DNA of 59,359 nt. Origin: Atopobiaceae bacterium. GTDB taxonomy: Bacteria > Actinomycetota > Coriobacteriia > Coriobacteriales > Atopobiaceae. Where the stretch lies: assembly GCA_017545665.1 (NCBI GenBank), contig JAFWKQ010000038.1, positions 1-59,359 on the forward strand, in the 5' to 3' direction. This document shows, in pieces, positions 41,744 through 50,965 of this stretch; the stretch's first letter is position 1; every line of letters starts with the position of its first letter. Both the position numbers and the translations under genes were made by a program. The notes under the pieces were generated by a model. The model had not been told where the DNA came from, searched no databases, and saw nothing but the letters and a program-made list of their open reading frames with translations.

Positions 41744-42628
41744 TTACAGCGGCTTCATGAAGAAGGCGTACTCAGCTGTTTCGCCAGGCTCGAGGAAGTC
41801 CATGCCGCGCTTGTGCTCAAACGTGTCGTCCTCGTCGGTGCCGGTGGCGGTACCGCGCCAAGGCTCCAGGGCAATAAAGGGCGCGTCATTGGCTGCGCTC
41901 CATACGCCCAGGTAGTCGAAGCCCTCAAAGTCGACCTGCATGCCATGGCCGGAGGGGCCGACGAGCGAGACGGTGCGCTGCGGCACGTCCTCGAATATGA
42001 GGGTGTCCACGTCAAAGAGGCGATGGCTTACGGGCAGCGTGTCGGAGTCTTCCAGCAGCGAGAAGCGCGTCTGGTAGTCGATGAGACCTGTGGTGGTGTT
42101 GATGGTGGGGGAGGCGTAGGTCCAGGGCTCGGCAAAGCGCAGGGCGTAGTCGCCAAAGTCCTCGTCCTCGCAGCCAGGTGCGGGAACGTTGAACGCGGGG
42201 TGTCCGCCAACCACGAACGGCAGCGTGACGTCACCCGTGTTCGTTACCGTAAAGCGCTGCTCCAGGGCATCGTCGGTAGCGGCGTAGGTCATGTCCAGGC
42301 GGAAGTCGTAGGGGAACTTGGAGCGCGTGTCCTCGGTGGAGGAGAGCGAAAGCGTAACGAGGTCGTCGGTCTTCTTGGTAACCTCAAACTCATAGTTACG
42401 GGCGAGGCCGTGCCTGCCAAAGCGGATTTTGCCCTGTGCGGAGTCGGCCTCGTCGTTGCGGATGTTGCCCACTATGGGGAAGAGCACGGGTGCGCAGCGA
42501 GGCCACCACTTGGGATCGCGCTGCCACAGGTATTCCTTGCCGTCCTTCTTCAGGCTCATCAGCTGAGCGCCGGCGGTATCCACGCTTGCTTGCAGAGCAT
42601 TTGCTCCTACGGTAATGAGTTCGCTCAT
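41744..42628 (-). CDS. Aldose 1-epimerase (mutarotase)-like protein
   Basis: A 294-residue beta-sandwich protein of the LacX/YeaD-type galactose-mutarotase family. Family marks are LYLWQRDPKWWPRCAPVLFP (with K-E-Y before it), the FGRHGLARNYEFEV block with the catalytic His region, GGHPAFNVP and the late Glu in FIALEPWRG. Such proteins interconvert sugar anomers; members of this subgroup often have unclear sugar preference. Cytoplasmic. GAGGAG precedes the start at 42628. It is convergent with the GH5 gene, so sugar release and mutarotation may be related only by neighbourhood. Confidence 0.85.
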   Translation of the reverse strand: MSELITVGANALQASVDTAGAQLMSLKKDGKEYLWQRDPKWWPRCAPVLFPIVGNIRNDEADSAQGKIRFGRHGLARNYEFEVTKKTDDLVTLSLSSTEDTRSKFPYDFRLDMTYAATDDALEQRFTVTNTGDVTLPFVVGGHPAFNVPAPGCEDEDFGDYALRFAEPWTYASPTINTTTGLIDYQTRFSLLEDSDTLPVSHRLFDVDTLIFEDVPQRTVSLVGPSGHGMQVDFEGFDYLGVWSAANDAPFIALEPWRGTATGTDEDDTFEHKRGMDFLEPGETAEYAFFMKPL

Positions 42629-42984
42629 GGGGCTCCTCTCTTCGCAATTGTCATTGCAACTAATAATGAACGTGACAATGCGGGGGCGCTTCGTCTTTTC
42701 CCTCGCAGGCGTCCAAAGCTCGGTTAGCGCAGGACATCGACGAGGGTTGCGTCACTTTGGCTCAAAATGTGTATATGCGGTTTCAGCGGAGTTGACAAAA
42801 GTTTACAAAACTATAAACTTGCGAAACGAATCGCAGATGAAGACGTGTATTTCTTACAAGATTTCACTTATCCATATACGTAATTGTGCACTTATACTAC
42901 AATCAGCGTGCTAGAAAGGGTTGGCATGCCGTTTTTGAAAACGTTGCGCGTATTGCAGGCCAGCCAAAGACGCAAGGAGGTTGC
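42629..42984. promoter_or_regulatory. Divergent intergenic region with pckA promoter
   Basis: A 356-bp gap with no credible gene. An AT-rich tract runs from about 42780 to 42900. TATACT at 42893-42898 is a candidate -10 element for pckA, 87 bp before the start; its -35 match is poor. TTGACA at 42792-42797 is a good -35 hexamer but has no well-spaced -10. The ribosome site is AAGGAGG, 6 bp before the ATG. Confidence 0.35.
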
Positions 42985-44577
42985 ATGATAGACGACCAGC
43001 TTACGAAGTGTGGCATCCGCGACAGGACCGGAGCGGTCCTCATCGACGGAAGCCCTGCCAAGCTTGTTGAGAAGGCACTCTCTCGTCGAGAGGGAAAGCT
43101 TACCGATACAGGCGCGCTTCGTGTTAAGACGGGCAAGTACACGGGCCGTTCTCCCGAGGATCGCTTTATCGTCGACACGCCCGATGTGCACGACAAGATC
43201 GCATGGGGCAACGTGAACAAGCCCTTCAGCCAAGAGGGATACGAGAAGATCAAGGCGGCGGTGTGTGAGCACCTGGCCCACCAAGACCTGTTTGTGGTGC
43301 ATGGCATGACCGGTGCCCAGCGCAAGTATTCGCGCAAGTTCACGGTGATCACCGAGCTCGCGAGCCAGGCGCTCTTTACCACCCAGATGCTCGTACGCCC
43401 CTCCAAGGAGGAGCACGACAACTATGGCGAGCCGGATTTCGTGGTGCTTGCCGCGCCTATGCTCAAGCTCGACCCCGAGGAGTACGGCACGCACTCCGAG
43501 GCCGTGGTTCTGCTCAACTTTGAGGATCGAAAGATCGTCATCGCAGGCACGCAGTACTCCGGTGAGATAAAGAAGGGCATCTTCTCGGTCATGAACTATC
43601 TCATGCCCGAGGAGGAGAACGTCCTGCCCATGCACTCGTCGTGCAACATGGACCCCGTAACAGGCGACACCGCCGTGTTCTTTGGCCTCTCGGGTACCGG
43701 CAAGACGACGCTCTCGGCCGATCCCAATCGTGCGCTTATTGGCGACGACGAGCATGGCTGGTCCGATGACGGCGTATTCAACTTCGAGGGCGGCTGCTAC
43801 GCAAAGGCGATTCGCATCTCCTACGTAACCGAGCCGGAGATCTTCCAGGCCATTCGCTTTGGCTCCGTAATGGAGAACGTCGCGCTCACGCCTGGCTCAC
43901 GCGTACCCGACTACTTTGACGAGGGCCTTACCGAGAACACGCGCGTGGCCTATCCCGTGGAATACATCAGCAATGCGCAGATGCTCGGCTATGGCGGTGC
44001 GCCAAAGGTGGTAATCATGCTTACCGCCGATGCGTTTGGCGTGCTCCCGCCCATATCGCGTCTCTCCAAGGACGCTGCCATGTACCACTTCGTAAGCGGC
44101 TTTACCAGCAAGGTTGCCGGTACGGAGCGTGGCATCACCGAGCCTACGCCCACCTTCTCTACGCTGTTCGGCGAGCCGTTCATGCCGCTCGACCCCATGC
44201 ACTACGCCAAGATGTTCGGCGAGCGCATGGAAAAGTACGGCACGCGCGTGTACCTCATCAACACTGGTTGGACGGGCGGAGCCTACGGAGAGGGCAAGCG
44301 CATAAACCTGCCCTACACGCGCGCCATGGTTACTGCGGCACTTACCGGCGAGATCGAGAAGACCATGTTCGTGCATCACGACATCTTTAACGTGGACGTT
44401 CCCCAGCACATCGAAGGTGTGCCCGACATCGTGCTCAACCCGCGCAAGACGTGGAGCGACAAACTCGCATACGACGAGCAGGCACGCAAGCTTGCGGCCA
44501 TGTTTGAGGAAAATGCGGCCAAGAAGTATCCCAATATGGATGACTCCGTGCGTGAGGCGGGACCACACTCGAAGTAA
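42985..44577 (+). CDS. pckA: Phosphoenolpyruvate carboxykinase (ATP)
   Basis: A 530-residue enzyme that interconverts oxaloacetate and PEP with ATP/ADP. Clear signatures are the substrate Arg region TGKYTGRSPEDRFIVD, NMDPVTGDTAVFFGLSGTGKTT with the kinase-1a P-loop, LIGDDEHGWSDDGVFNFEGG with metal ligands, and INTGWTGGAYGEGKRI. Length matches the ATP-dependent class. The ATG at 42985 directly follows AAGGAGG. In fermentative anaerobes this enzyme often runs toward oxaloacetate, fixing CO2 and making ATP, but the direction cannot be read from sequence. A terminator hairpin follows at 44613. Confidence 0.97.
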   Translation: MIDDQLTKCGIRDRTGAVLIDGSPAKLVEKALSRREGKLTDTGALRVKTGKYTGRSPEDRFIVDTPDVHDKIAWGNVNKPFSQEGYEKIKAAVCEHLAHQDLFVVHGMTGAQRKYSRKFTVITELASQALFTTQMLVRPSKEEHDNYGEPDFVVLAAPMLKLDPEEYGTHSEAVVLLNFEDRKIVIAGTQYSGEIKKGIFSVMNYLMPEEENVLPMHSSCNMDPVTGDTAVFFGLSGTGKTTLSADPNRALIGDDEHGWSDDGVFNFEGGCYAKAIRISYVTEPEIFQAIRFGSVMENVALTPGSRVPDYFDEGLTENTRVAYPVEYISNAQMLGYGGAPKVVIMLTADAFGVLPPISRLSKDAAMYHFVSGFTSKVAGTERGITEPTPTFSTLFGEPFMPLDPMHYAKMFGERMEKYGTRVYLINTGWTGGAYGEGKRINLPYTRAMVTAALTGEIEKTMFVHHDIFNVDVPQHIEGVPDIVLNPRKTWSDKLAYDEQARKLAAMFEENAAKKYPNMDDSVREAGPHSK

Positions 44578-44612
44578 CGCGCTGTAATTGTCATCCATAG
44601 GAACTGCTTGTT

Positions 44613-44659
44613 ATGGTCCCGTCCTCAAGTGCCCGTTAAGGGCGAGGCGGGACCATTTT
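44613..44659 (+). terminator. Intrinsic terminator after pckA
   Basis: ATGGTCCCG at 44613-44621 pairs with CGGGACCAT at 44648-44656; CCTC/GAGG and GCCC/GGGC extend the stem inward around a short loop. A TTTT run (44656-44659) follows. It lies 36 bp after the pckA stop. The 3' side of the hairpin lies just before the ribosome site (GAAAGGA) of the next gene, so folding could also hinder its translation. Confidence 0.8.
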
Positions 44660-44672
44660 GAAAGGAACGAAC

Positions 44673-45542
44673 ATGGGCAAAGAGGTAATTGCGAACCTCG
44701 CGCAGCGATTTCCGCAGTTGTATGTGGCGCCCGCAGAGGATGCGCAAGAGCTGCATCGCATGGCGGCGGGGCGCGGCATAGTTATTCCGGACGCGAACTT
44801 GGACCATTTCGTCACGAGCGATGAGGACGAGTTGCGCGTCGTGGATACGCCTGCGGGCGCCGTGGAGACCGTGTTTTTGCAGGAGCGCCACGACTTCGAG
44901 ACCTTCTTGCAAATCGTGGGGCACCGCGCACAGCCGGTTGAGATTCTGCCCGAGGTTGGTGCGATCACCTACTTTGGCCTCGCGGACTGGGGTGCCGTCG
45001 CGCGCGAGCGGGAGCGCTACGAGCAGTCGGGCGGTACGGACTGGACGTCGGAGTTCAGGCGCCTTGCCACGCAGACAAAGGCCTTTAGGTGCGAGCTCGT
45101 GGTTTTGTCTGCGGGTCCCTACAGCAACGTCTCGTACGACCGCACGCCCTATGACGAACCTGAGTGGCTGCGCCTTTCGCGCGAGATCAGGCTCTATCAC
45201 GAGTGCGCTCATGTTGTGTGCCGTCGAAAGATGCCAAAAAACATAGACGTGCTCTGGGATGAGCTGACGGCCGACCTCACGGGCCTGCTGTTTGCCACGG
45301 GTGGCTACGACGTCGGATTGGCGCAGACGTTTATGGGCGTCTCCTCGGATGGCTATGTGGGAGGCCGGCTGCCTGAGTACTTGGATGACGAGCAGGCTCC
45401 GCACATTGATGAAGTATCCGTGTCAATACATGAGGCAATTGAGAAAATCGACGCGTATGTGCGTAGTACTCCTCAGCAAGATCCCTTTGAGATATTGCTC
45501 AGCCTTAAGGAAAAGCCGCTCTGGAGCGGGGCTGACGCCTAG
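44673..45542 (+). CDS. Unknown protein with HExxH zinc-binding motif
   Basis: A 289-residue cytoplasmic protein that I do not recognise. It contains HECAH (in LYHECAHVVCRRKMP), the zinc-binding motif of many metallopeptidases, followed about 20 residues later by DELTADLTGLL, where Glu or Asp could be a third ligand. No signal peptide or membrane helix. The start ATG at 44673 is preferred to an upstream TTG because GAAAGGA is well placed. It is followed 38 bp later by another unrecognised gene on the same strand, and the pair converges on an NHLP-type peptide export operon. A role in peptide maturation is possible but not demonstrated. Confidence 0.6.
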   Translation: MGKEVIANLAQRFPQLYVAPAEDAQELHRMAAGRGIVIPDANLDHFVTSDEDELRVVDTPAGAVETVFLQERHDFETFLQIVGHRAQPVEILPEVGAITYFGLADWGAVARERERYEQSGGTDWTSEFRRLATQTKAFRCELVVLSAGPYSNVSYDRTPYDEPEWLRLSREIRLYHECAHVVCRRKMPKNIDVLWDELTADLTGLLFATGGYDVGLAQTFMGVSSDGYVGGRLPEYLDDEQAPHIDEVSVSIHEAIEKIDAYVRSTPQQDPFEILLSLKEKPLWSGADA

Positions 45543-45580
45543 GGTTGGAAGTCAAGCTTGAGCCAAAACAGGAGGCCGCT

Positions 45581-46603
45581 ATGAGAATCTCGTATTACGA
45601 CGCATATCAGGTCCTTCTTCTGCAGGCCGCTGACAACGGCAGAAAGGAAGCCCTCTTTGGCCCGAGCTTTGAGCGTGCGCGCACTTTGGCTGAGCCGTAT
45701 GTTATTGGGCAGAAGTTCCCAAGCGTCTACCTCGAGTTCCCGCTCTATGGCGACCCCTTTTTGGACGTCACCTTTCTCTACAACGAGCTTGAGGAAGACG
45801 ATCGCATAGACGCCCCAACCGCAGGTAACATCGACGACCTTCTGTCGTGGTGGAAGACCCTCGATCAAAACGAGGACGGCGAAAGAATCTCCTTTGGCTT
45901 TGAGCTGGACACAAAGGAAGAGGTGGAGCGCGACGCCGCGATTCATTTTCAGCCACGGGGAAACCTCGAACTTGTCAAGCCGTTCTTCGAGGCGATTGGG
46001 GAGCCCGAGCGCGCTACCACGTTTTTGGACCAAGCGGCAAAGATGCCAGCCGAATGGCAGCTATCCTTCTTTGGGCTCTTTAGGGGGCGCCCGAATACGG
46101 GACTGCGCGTGTGTGGGTACCTGTCTGCCGCAGAGATGGCGGCGTGCGCCAATGACAAGGCACGGGTGAGGGCTGCATTCGACCAAGCGGGCTTTACGGC
46201 ATACGACGATGCACTCTTGAACGATGTGACGCGACTTCTGGGCATCCCATCCATTCTTGGGGACTTTCAATTCGACGTGCTGCCAGGCGGGGAGTTGGGT
46301 ACGACGTTCGCGCTCGACATACAATTTGGCATAGAGCAGCCCGAAGAGGTGACCAAAAACTTTGCGGATGGCCCCGCTTCGCGAATTATGCGCCTCCTGA
46401 ACGAATGGGGGATTGCCGACGAGCGCGCGATGCTCGTGCCCCAAGCGACCTTCGCGCGATCTTTGCCGATGGGGCGCACGGATGGGAGCGTTGAGCCCTA
46501 TTCCTTCGTCCTCATGCCCCAATGGGTCAAGGTGCGATGGTGCGACGGCAAGCTGCAACCCGCTAAGATGTACTTTCTTGCCTCGGCCGGGTTCTCTGAT
46601 TAG
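45581..46603 (+). CDS. Unknown protein with ABBA-like beta-hairpin repeats
   Basis: A 340-residue cytoplasmic protein of no family I can name with certainty. Five beta-hairpins separated by helices can be read: VYLEFPL/LDVTFLYN, ISFGFELD/AAIHFQPRG, WQLSFFGLFRG/GLRVCGYL, FQFDVL/TTFALDIQFG and WVKVRWCD/AKMYFLASAG. That is the alpha-beta-beta-alpha pattern of ABBA prenyltransferases, and basic residues fall on several strands. The match is by eye only. AGGAGG precedes the ATG at 45581, so the longer reading is not needed. Its stop overlaps the stop of the convergent export ABC gene by 4 bp. If it is a prenyltransferase, the exported peptide or a small metabolite could be its substrate. Confidence 0.5.
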   Translation: MRISYYDAYQVLLLQAADNGRKEALFGPSFERARTLAEPYVIGQKFPSVYLEFPLYGDPFLDVTFLYNELEEDDRIDAPTAGNIDDLLSWWKTLDQNEDGERISFGFELDTKEEVERDAAIHFQPRGNLELVKPFFEAIGEPERATTFLDQAAKMPAEWQLSFFGLFRGRPNTGLRVCGYLSAAEMAACANDKARVRAAFDQAGFTAYDDALLNDVTRLLGIPSILGDFQFDVLPGGELGTTFALDIQFGIEQPEEVTKNFADGPASRIMRLLNEWGIADERAMLVPQATFARSLPMGRTDGSVEPYSFVLMPQWVKVRWCDGKLQPAKMYFLASAGFSD

Positions 46604-48795
46604 ATTACGTTTCCCACCTGCTGGCGCCGCACAAGGTCGGCAAACTGTCCGTCAAGCTCCATGAGCTCGTCGTAGCTACCTTCCTCCACAATGTGCCCCT
46701 CGTCTATGAGCAGGATGCGGTCGCAGTCCAATACGGTGGAGAGTCGGTGCGCGATGACGATGCGCGTGCACGCGAGGCTGGCAAGCGACTCAGAAACATG
46801 TCGCTGCGTGACGTTGTCGAGCGCGCTCGTTGCCTCGTCGAAGATGAGGATCTTGCGGTTGCCACAGATGGCACGTGCGATCATGAGTCTCTGTCGCTGT
46901 CCGCCAGACAGGCCGCCAGAACCCTCCGTGACCATGGTCTGCATGCCCATGGGCATCATGCGGATGTCGTCCGCGATGCCCGCAAGCTCTGCCGCCTTCC
47001 AGGCGTCATCGAGCGATGCCTGGGGCGTGGCAATGGTTATGTTGGAGAGGATGTTTCCCAAAAAGAGCCTTCCGTCCTGCATGACGGTCCCAATGGAGCG
47101 TCGAAGCGCACGCTTGTCGACGTCGTTGAGATCCTTGCCATCATAGAAGATCGACCCTCGCTGTGGTGTCTCGAATCCGAGGAGGAGTCGCATGATGGTG
47201 GACTTGCCGCATCCCGATTTGCCCACGATGGCAACATACTCACCGGCACGGATGCTAAACGAGAGATCCTGCACTACGTAGGGCAGTGACTCGTCATAGC
47301 GAAAGTGGAGGTTGGATACCTCAAGCGCGCCTCGAGCGATGCTATACATGGGCTTGTCCTCGGCCAGTTCGGGCACTTCCTGCAATATGGGCTCGATGAG
47401 CTCGAGCGTGGGCCTAATGCTGGAAATCTGGGCACTCATGTTGGAGAGTTCGAGCATGGCTCCGAGCACCTGCCCAAAGGCAACGTTAAAGGACATGAAG
47501 TTTGCCACCGACATGGCGCTGAGGCTTGCCAGGGCATATATGACCACGGTACCCATCATGTTTATGAACATGACGATTGCGGGCAGGGTGCGCAGGATGA
47601 GGGGACGGTTGTAGCGCAGGCGTGCGTACTGCGCATAGCCCTTTGCCCATTTGCCAAAGGCGCGTTCCTCCGCGCCTGTGAGCTTGATCTCGCTTATGTC
47701 GGTAAGAAGGGCGGTTACGGTGCCGCTTAGGGAGGCGTTTGACTCCATCATGTCGCGGTCGTAGCGGGCGTTTACCGTTACCAGCACTACGGTGGCCACG
47801 CTGTCGAGTAGTACCACCAGCAAGGACGGAAGGGCGAGCTGAGGTGCGTAGGCGGCAATCTGAAAAATGTATACCAAGGAGAGCAGTGACATGAGACCGG
47901 TGCCCAAATACACAGACATGAGCTGCTCGCAGAGCAAACTGATGCTCTGCGCACGATTTGCCAAGTTGCCGCCGGAATATTCCTTGAAGAATCCCGCAGG
48001 CAGCATGAGCAGGCGGGCCATGACCGCTGCCTCCACGTTGACCTGCACCTTAATGGCCAGGCGCTCCATTACGATGTTACGCACAATGTCCACGAGTGAT
48101 CTCGAAATTGTGACGCCAACCAAAAGGATCGCTATGGGCAGGACAAGACCGACGTCATGGGACGGTATGACTGTGCCAAAGAGGATTTGGTTCGCCCATG
48201 CGGGAAGTAGGCCCACCAATGTGGCCATGATGGAGGCAGTGAGCACGAGCAGGTAGTCACGAACGTCAAAGACGCCTGCCATGTATGCCAAAAGGCTCCT
48301 GGTGTTCAGCTTGGATGTTGGAAGCGGCTTGTAGAAGCAGATCGCATCAGACTCAATGTGTTGTGCGACCTTCTTCGTGACGCGCCTCTGCTGGCCAGAC
48401 ATGGGCTCGAGCACATGGTAGCCCGATAACTTTCCTGGGAGGAGGGCAACGAGCTCGCCGGTGTCCAGACGGCCCAGCATGGGGGTAAACGCGTTCTTCT
48501 GCCAACCCGGCGCGAGGTTCACGTCGCGCCACATGACGCCCAGGGAACCACAGAGTGCGTCTAAGCGATTGCGCGTGCCCCTCTGGTTCATCATTCGAAG
48601 CTCGGGAAACTCGCGTATGCCAAGCCTCGTGAGACACGCCTTTAAGGCGGCGTCCTTGTCGTCTGCCTCGAAGAAGCCCGCCTTTCGCGAGCGCTGTTTG
48701 CCCCCGACGCTTTGCGCGAGGTCGGCATAGGCGCGTTGCGTCTTCTTCTTGTCGAGGCGAGACCTTGCCTCCATCTGTGATTCGAACGGATTCAT
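46600..48795 (-). CDS. NHLP-type bacteriocin export ABC transporter (second, no peptidase)
   Basis: A 731-residue half-transporter. An N-terminal cytoplasmic region (1-160) is followed by six membrane helices (about 165-450) and an ATPase with Walker A GKSGCGKST, signature LSGGQRQR and Walker B KILIFDEATSALD. The N-terminal region with its GVMWRDVNLAPGWQ segment and the pairing with a C39-peptidase ABC gene match the second transporter of NHLP (nitrile hydratase-like leader peptide) export clusters. The ATG at 48795 is 1 bp after the stop of the preceding gene and has AGGAGC. The product probably forms a heterodimer with that neighbour for export of a ribosomal peptide. Confidence 0.82.
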   Translation of the reverse strand: MNPFESQMEARSRLDKKKTQRAYADLAQSVGGKQRSRKAGFFEADDKDAALKACLTRLGIREFPELRMMNQRGTRNRLDALCGSLGVMWRDVNLAPGWQKNAFTPMLGRLDTGELVALLPGKLSGYHVLEPMSGQQRRVTKKVAQHIESDAICFYKPLPTSKLNTRSLLAYMAGVFDVRDYLLVLTASIMATLVGLLPAWANQILFGTVIPSHDVGLVLPIAILLVGVTISRSLVDIVRNIVMERLAIKVQVNVEAAVMARLLMLPAGFFKEYSGGNLANRAQSISLLCEQLMSVYLGTGLMSLLSLVYIFQIAAYAPQLALPSLLVVLLDSVATVVLVTVNARYDRDMMESNASLSGTVTALLTDISEIKLTGAEERAFGKWAKGYAQYARLRYNRPLILRTLPAIVMFINMMGTVVIYALASLSAMSVANFMSFNVAFGQVLGAMLELSNMSAQISSIRPTLELIEPILQEVPELAEDKPMYSIARGALEVSNLHFRYDESLPYVVQDLSFSIRAGEYVAIVGKSGCGKSTIMRLLLGFETPQRGSIFYDGKDLNDVDKRALRRSIGTVMQDGRLFLGNILSNITIATPQASLDDAWKAAELAGIADDIRMMPMGMQTMVTEGSGGLSGGQRQRLMIARAICGNRKILIFDEATSALDNVTQRHVSESLASLACTRIVIAHRLSTVLDCDRILLIDEGHIVEEGSYDELMELDGQFADLVRRQQVGNVI

Positions 48796-48796
48796 G

Positions 48797-50959
48797 CTAG
48801 TTGCTCCTAATGAGCTTTGCGTACGCTCCGTTTGCGGCAAGCAGCTCCTCGTGGGTGCCGCGCTCTATCGCCACACCCTCTTCCAATACTATGATTTCGT
48901 CGCAGTCGCGTATGGTCGAGAGCCTGTGCGCGACCACGATGCAGCTAATGTCACGCTCTCGAATCGAGCGTATGACGCTCTCCTCCGTCTTGGAGTCCAA
49001 GGCGCTCGTGGCCTCGTCCAGTATTACGATGGTGGGATCATTCGCGAGGGCACGTGCGATTTTTATGCGCTGCAGCTGGCCGCCCGAGAAATTGCGCCCG
49101 CCTGGCAGTATGCGCGAGGAGTAGCCGTTCGCGCGTGCGACGATCTCATCGTGGATGTCTGCGTCCTTGCAGGCAAGAATTGCCGCATAGTCCTCTATGG
49201 ACTCGTCCCAAAGGCGGACGTTGTCCAGCACGGTGTCTTCGAACGTGAGGATGTTTTGGTCGACCACGGAAAGCGAGCCACGTAACACCGCGCGTGGAAT
49301 GTCGCTAAGGGGCGTCCCGTCCAGACGAATGGCGCCGTCCCATGGATCGTAGAGCCCGCTTATGAGCTTGGCGATCGTGGACTTGCCTGAGCCGGATGAG
49401 CCAACGATCGCCACCCATTTGCCCCGTTCGAGGTGAAGGTCGAAATCTTTGATGAGCGGGGGGTCGAGGGGGGAGTAGCCAAACGTGACCCCTTCCAGGT
49501 CCACGTCCCCATAGAGCTTCTCTCGCCCGAAGGCGAGCGCCTCTTTGTATCCGTCCTCATGCCTGTTTTCGTCAACGTCGCCTTTGTAGTTCATAACGTC
49601 CTCTATGCGCTCCATTTGCGTGCGCATCTCCTGGACCGTCTGGCCAAGTGTGATGATCTGCATGACGGGAGCCATAAAAGACGAAAGGAAGCCCTGGAAG
49701 GCGAGCAGTGCGCCTTGCGTGAAGGACTGGTGCGCAATGAGCCACGTGCCCATGACCAGGACGAACACGTTCGCGAGCTCGGTGAGCGCCATGGGAATTG
49801 AGCCAAGGTAGTTGTTGAGCGCCGAGAACCGCGCGTTGGATTCGTTCACGTCCGCCTGGTAGCCTGCCCACCGTTGGAAGTAGCCGGTCTCGGCGCCCGA
49901 CGACTTTATGGTCTCGATGGCGTCGATGCCCGCGACCATGGTGGCGTATTGCTTTCCGACGGAGGCCGCCTGCTGACGGGCAATGTTGATGCGCTTTTTG
50001 GATACGTAGCGGGCGAACAGCGAGTTTGCCACCACGGTGCTCACGCCCACGAGCGTGAGGGGGACACTGTATCCCAGCATCACGAGGAGGTAGAGCACGA
50101 GCATGGCGCCATTGATCAGGATGGGCGCCAGCTGTCCTATGAGTGTGAAGACAACGGACTCGTTAGCCATCTGCCGCTGCTCGATGTCTCCTACCATGCG
50201 CTGCTCGTAGAAGCACACGGGCAGATGCAGGAGGTGGCGCATGAAGCGCGACGACGCGACAACAGCTATTTTGCCCTGCAGGCGAGTGAGATATATGGCC
50301 GAGAGCGCCGATACCACGGTGGCTGCTATGGCGAGGGCCGACATTATGAGGGCGAGGGTGCGCACCCATTCCTCGGTACCGTTGGGCAAGACGTAGTCTA
50401 GGAACAGCTCCGAGAGCGCCGTGTTCTGTATTGCTATGACCGAGCTGAGCGCGGCGGTGAGCGCGGCAAAGGCAATGGGCATGGCCATGCCCTTAAGGCG
50501 ACGCCTCGCAAACTCTATGGTGGAGGGCTTCTGACCGCCCGGCTCGAAGGCATCCGTGAGGGTAAATCGAAGCATGACGCCCGTAAAGGCCTTGTCGAAC
50601 TCCTCCATGGGCACGCGCACCTCGCCCCTTCCGGGGTCGTTGATGTAGGCGTACTTGCCCTTAAAGCCAGCCAGCACCACAAAGTGGTTGAAGTTCCAAA
50701 AGAGTATGCAGGGTTCCGGCTCCTTGCGCAGCAGTTCGGTGCTGCAGGCAATGCCCTTGGCGGCGAGCCCGTAGCGACGTGCGGCCTTGAGGATGTTGCT
50801 CGCCTTGCTACCGTCGCGCGACACGCCGCATTCCATGCGCACCTTCTCCAGCGGCACCCAACGACCGTAGTATGCCAGTATCATGCAGAGACAAGCAGCT
50901 CCGCACTCGAGCGCCTCCATCTGCATTACCTGGGGGACCTTTTTCACACTGCGAAACAT
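48797..50959 (-). CDS. NHLP-type export ABC transporter with C39 leader peptidase
   Basis: A 720-residue bacteriocin-processing exporter. Residues 1-140 are a C39 cysteine peptidase: Cys19 in ALECGAACLCM, His92 in FNHFVVLAG and Asp108 in INDPGRGE, which cuts leaders after a GG-type site. Six membrane helices (about 165-440) and an ATPase follow (Walker A GSSGSGKST, signature FSGGQLQR, Walker B VILDEATSALD). The catalytic triad is intact, so it should process a precursor, yet no precursor gene is visible in the window. It lies 6 bp after an HlyD-like gene and 1 bp before the second ABC gene, a clear operon. Confidence 0.9.
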   Translation of the reverse strand: MFRSVKKVPQVMQMEALECGAACLCMILAYYGRWVPLEKVRMECGVSRDGSKASNILKAARRYGLAAKGIACSTELLRKEPEPCILFWNFNHFVVLAGFKGKYAYINDPGRGEVRVPMEEFDKAFTGVMLRFTLTDAFEPGGQKPSTIEFARRRLKGMAMPIAFAALTAALSSVIAIQNTALSELFLDYVLPNGTEEWVRTLALIMSALAIAATVVSALSAIYLTRLQGKIAVVASSRFMRHLLHLPVCFYEQRMVGDIEQRQMANESVVFTLIGQLAPILINGAMLVLYLLVMLGYSVPLTLVGVSTVVANSLFARYVSKKRINIARQQAASVGKQYATMVAGIDAIETIKSSGAETGYFQRWAGYQADVNESNARFSALNNYLGSIPMALTELANVFVLVMGTWLIAHQSFTQGALLAFQGFLSSFMAPVMQIITLGQTVQEMRTQMERIEDVMNYKGDVDENRHEDGYKEALAFGREKLYGDVDLEGVTFGYSPLDPPLIKDFDLHLERGKWVAIVGSSGSGKSTIAKLISGLYDPWDGAIRLDGTPLSDIPRAVLRGSLSVVDQNILTFEDTVLDNVRLWDESIEDYAAILACKDADIHDEIVARANGYSSRILPGGRNFSGGQLQRIKIARALANDPTIVILDEATSALDSKTEESVIRSIRERDISCIVVAHRLSTIRDCDEIIVLEEGVAIERGTHEELLAANGAYAKLIRSN

Positions 50960-50965
50960 GATCTG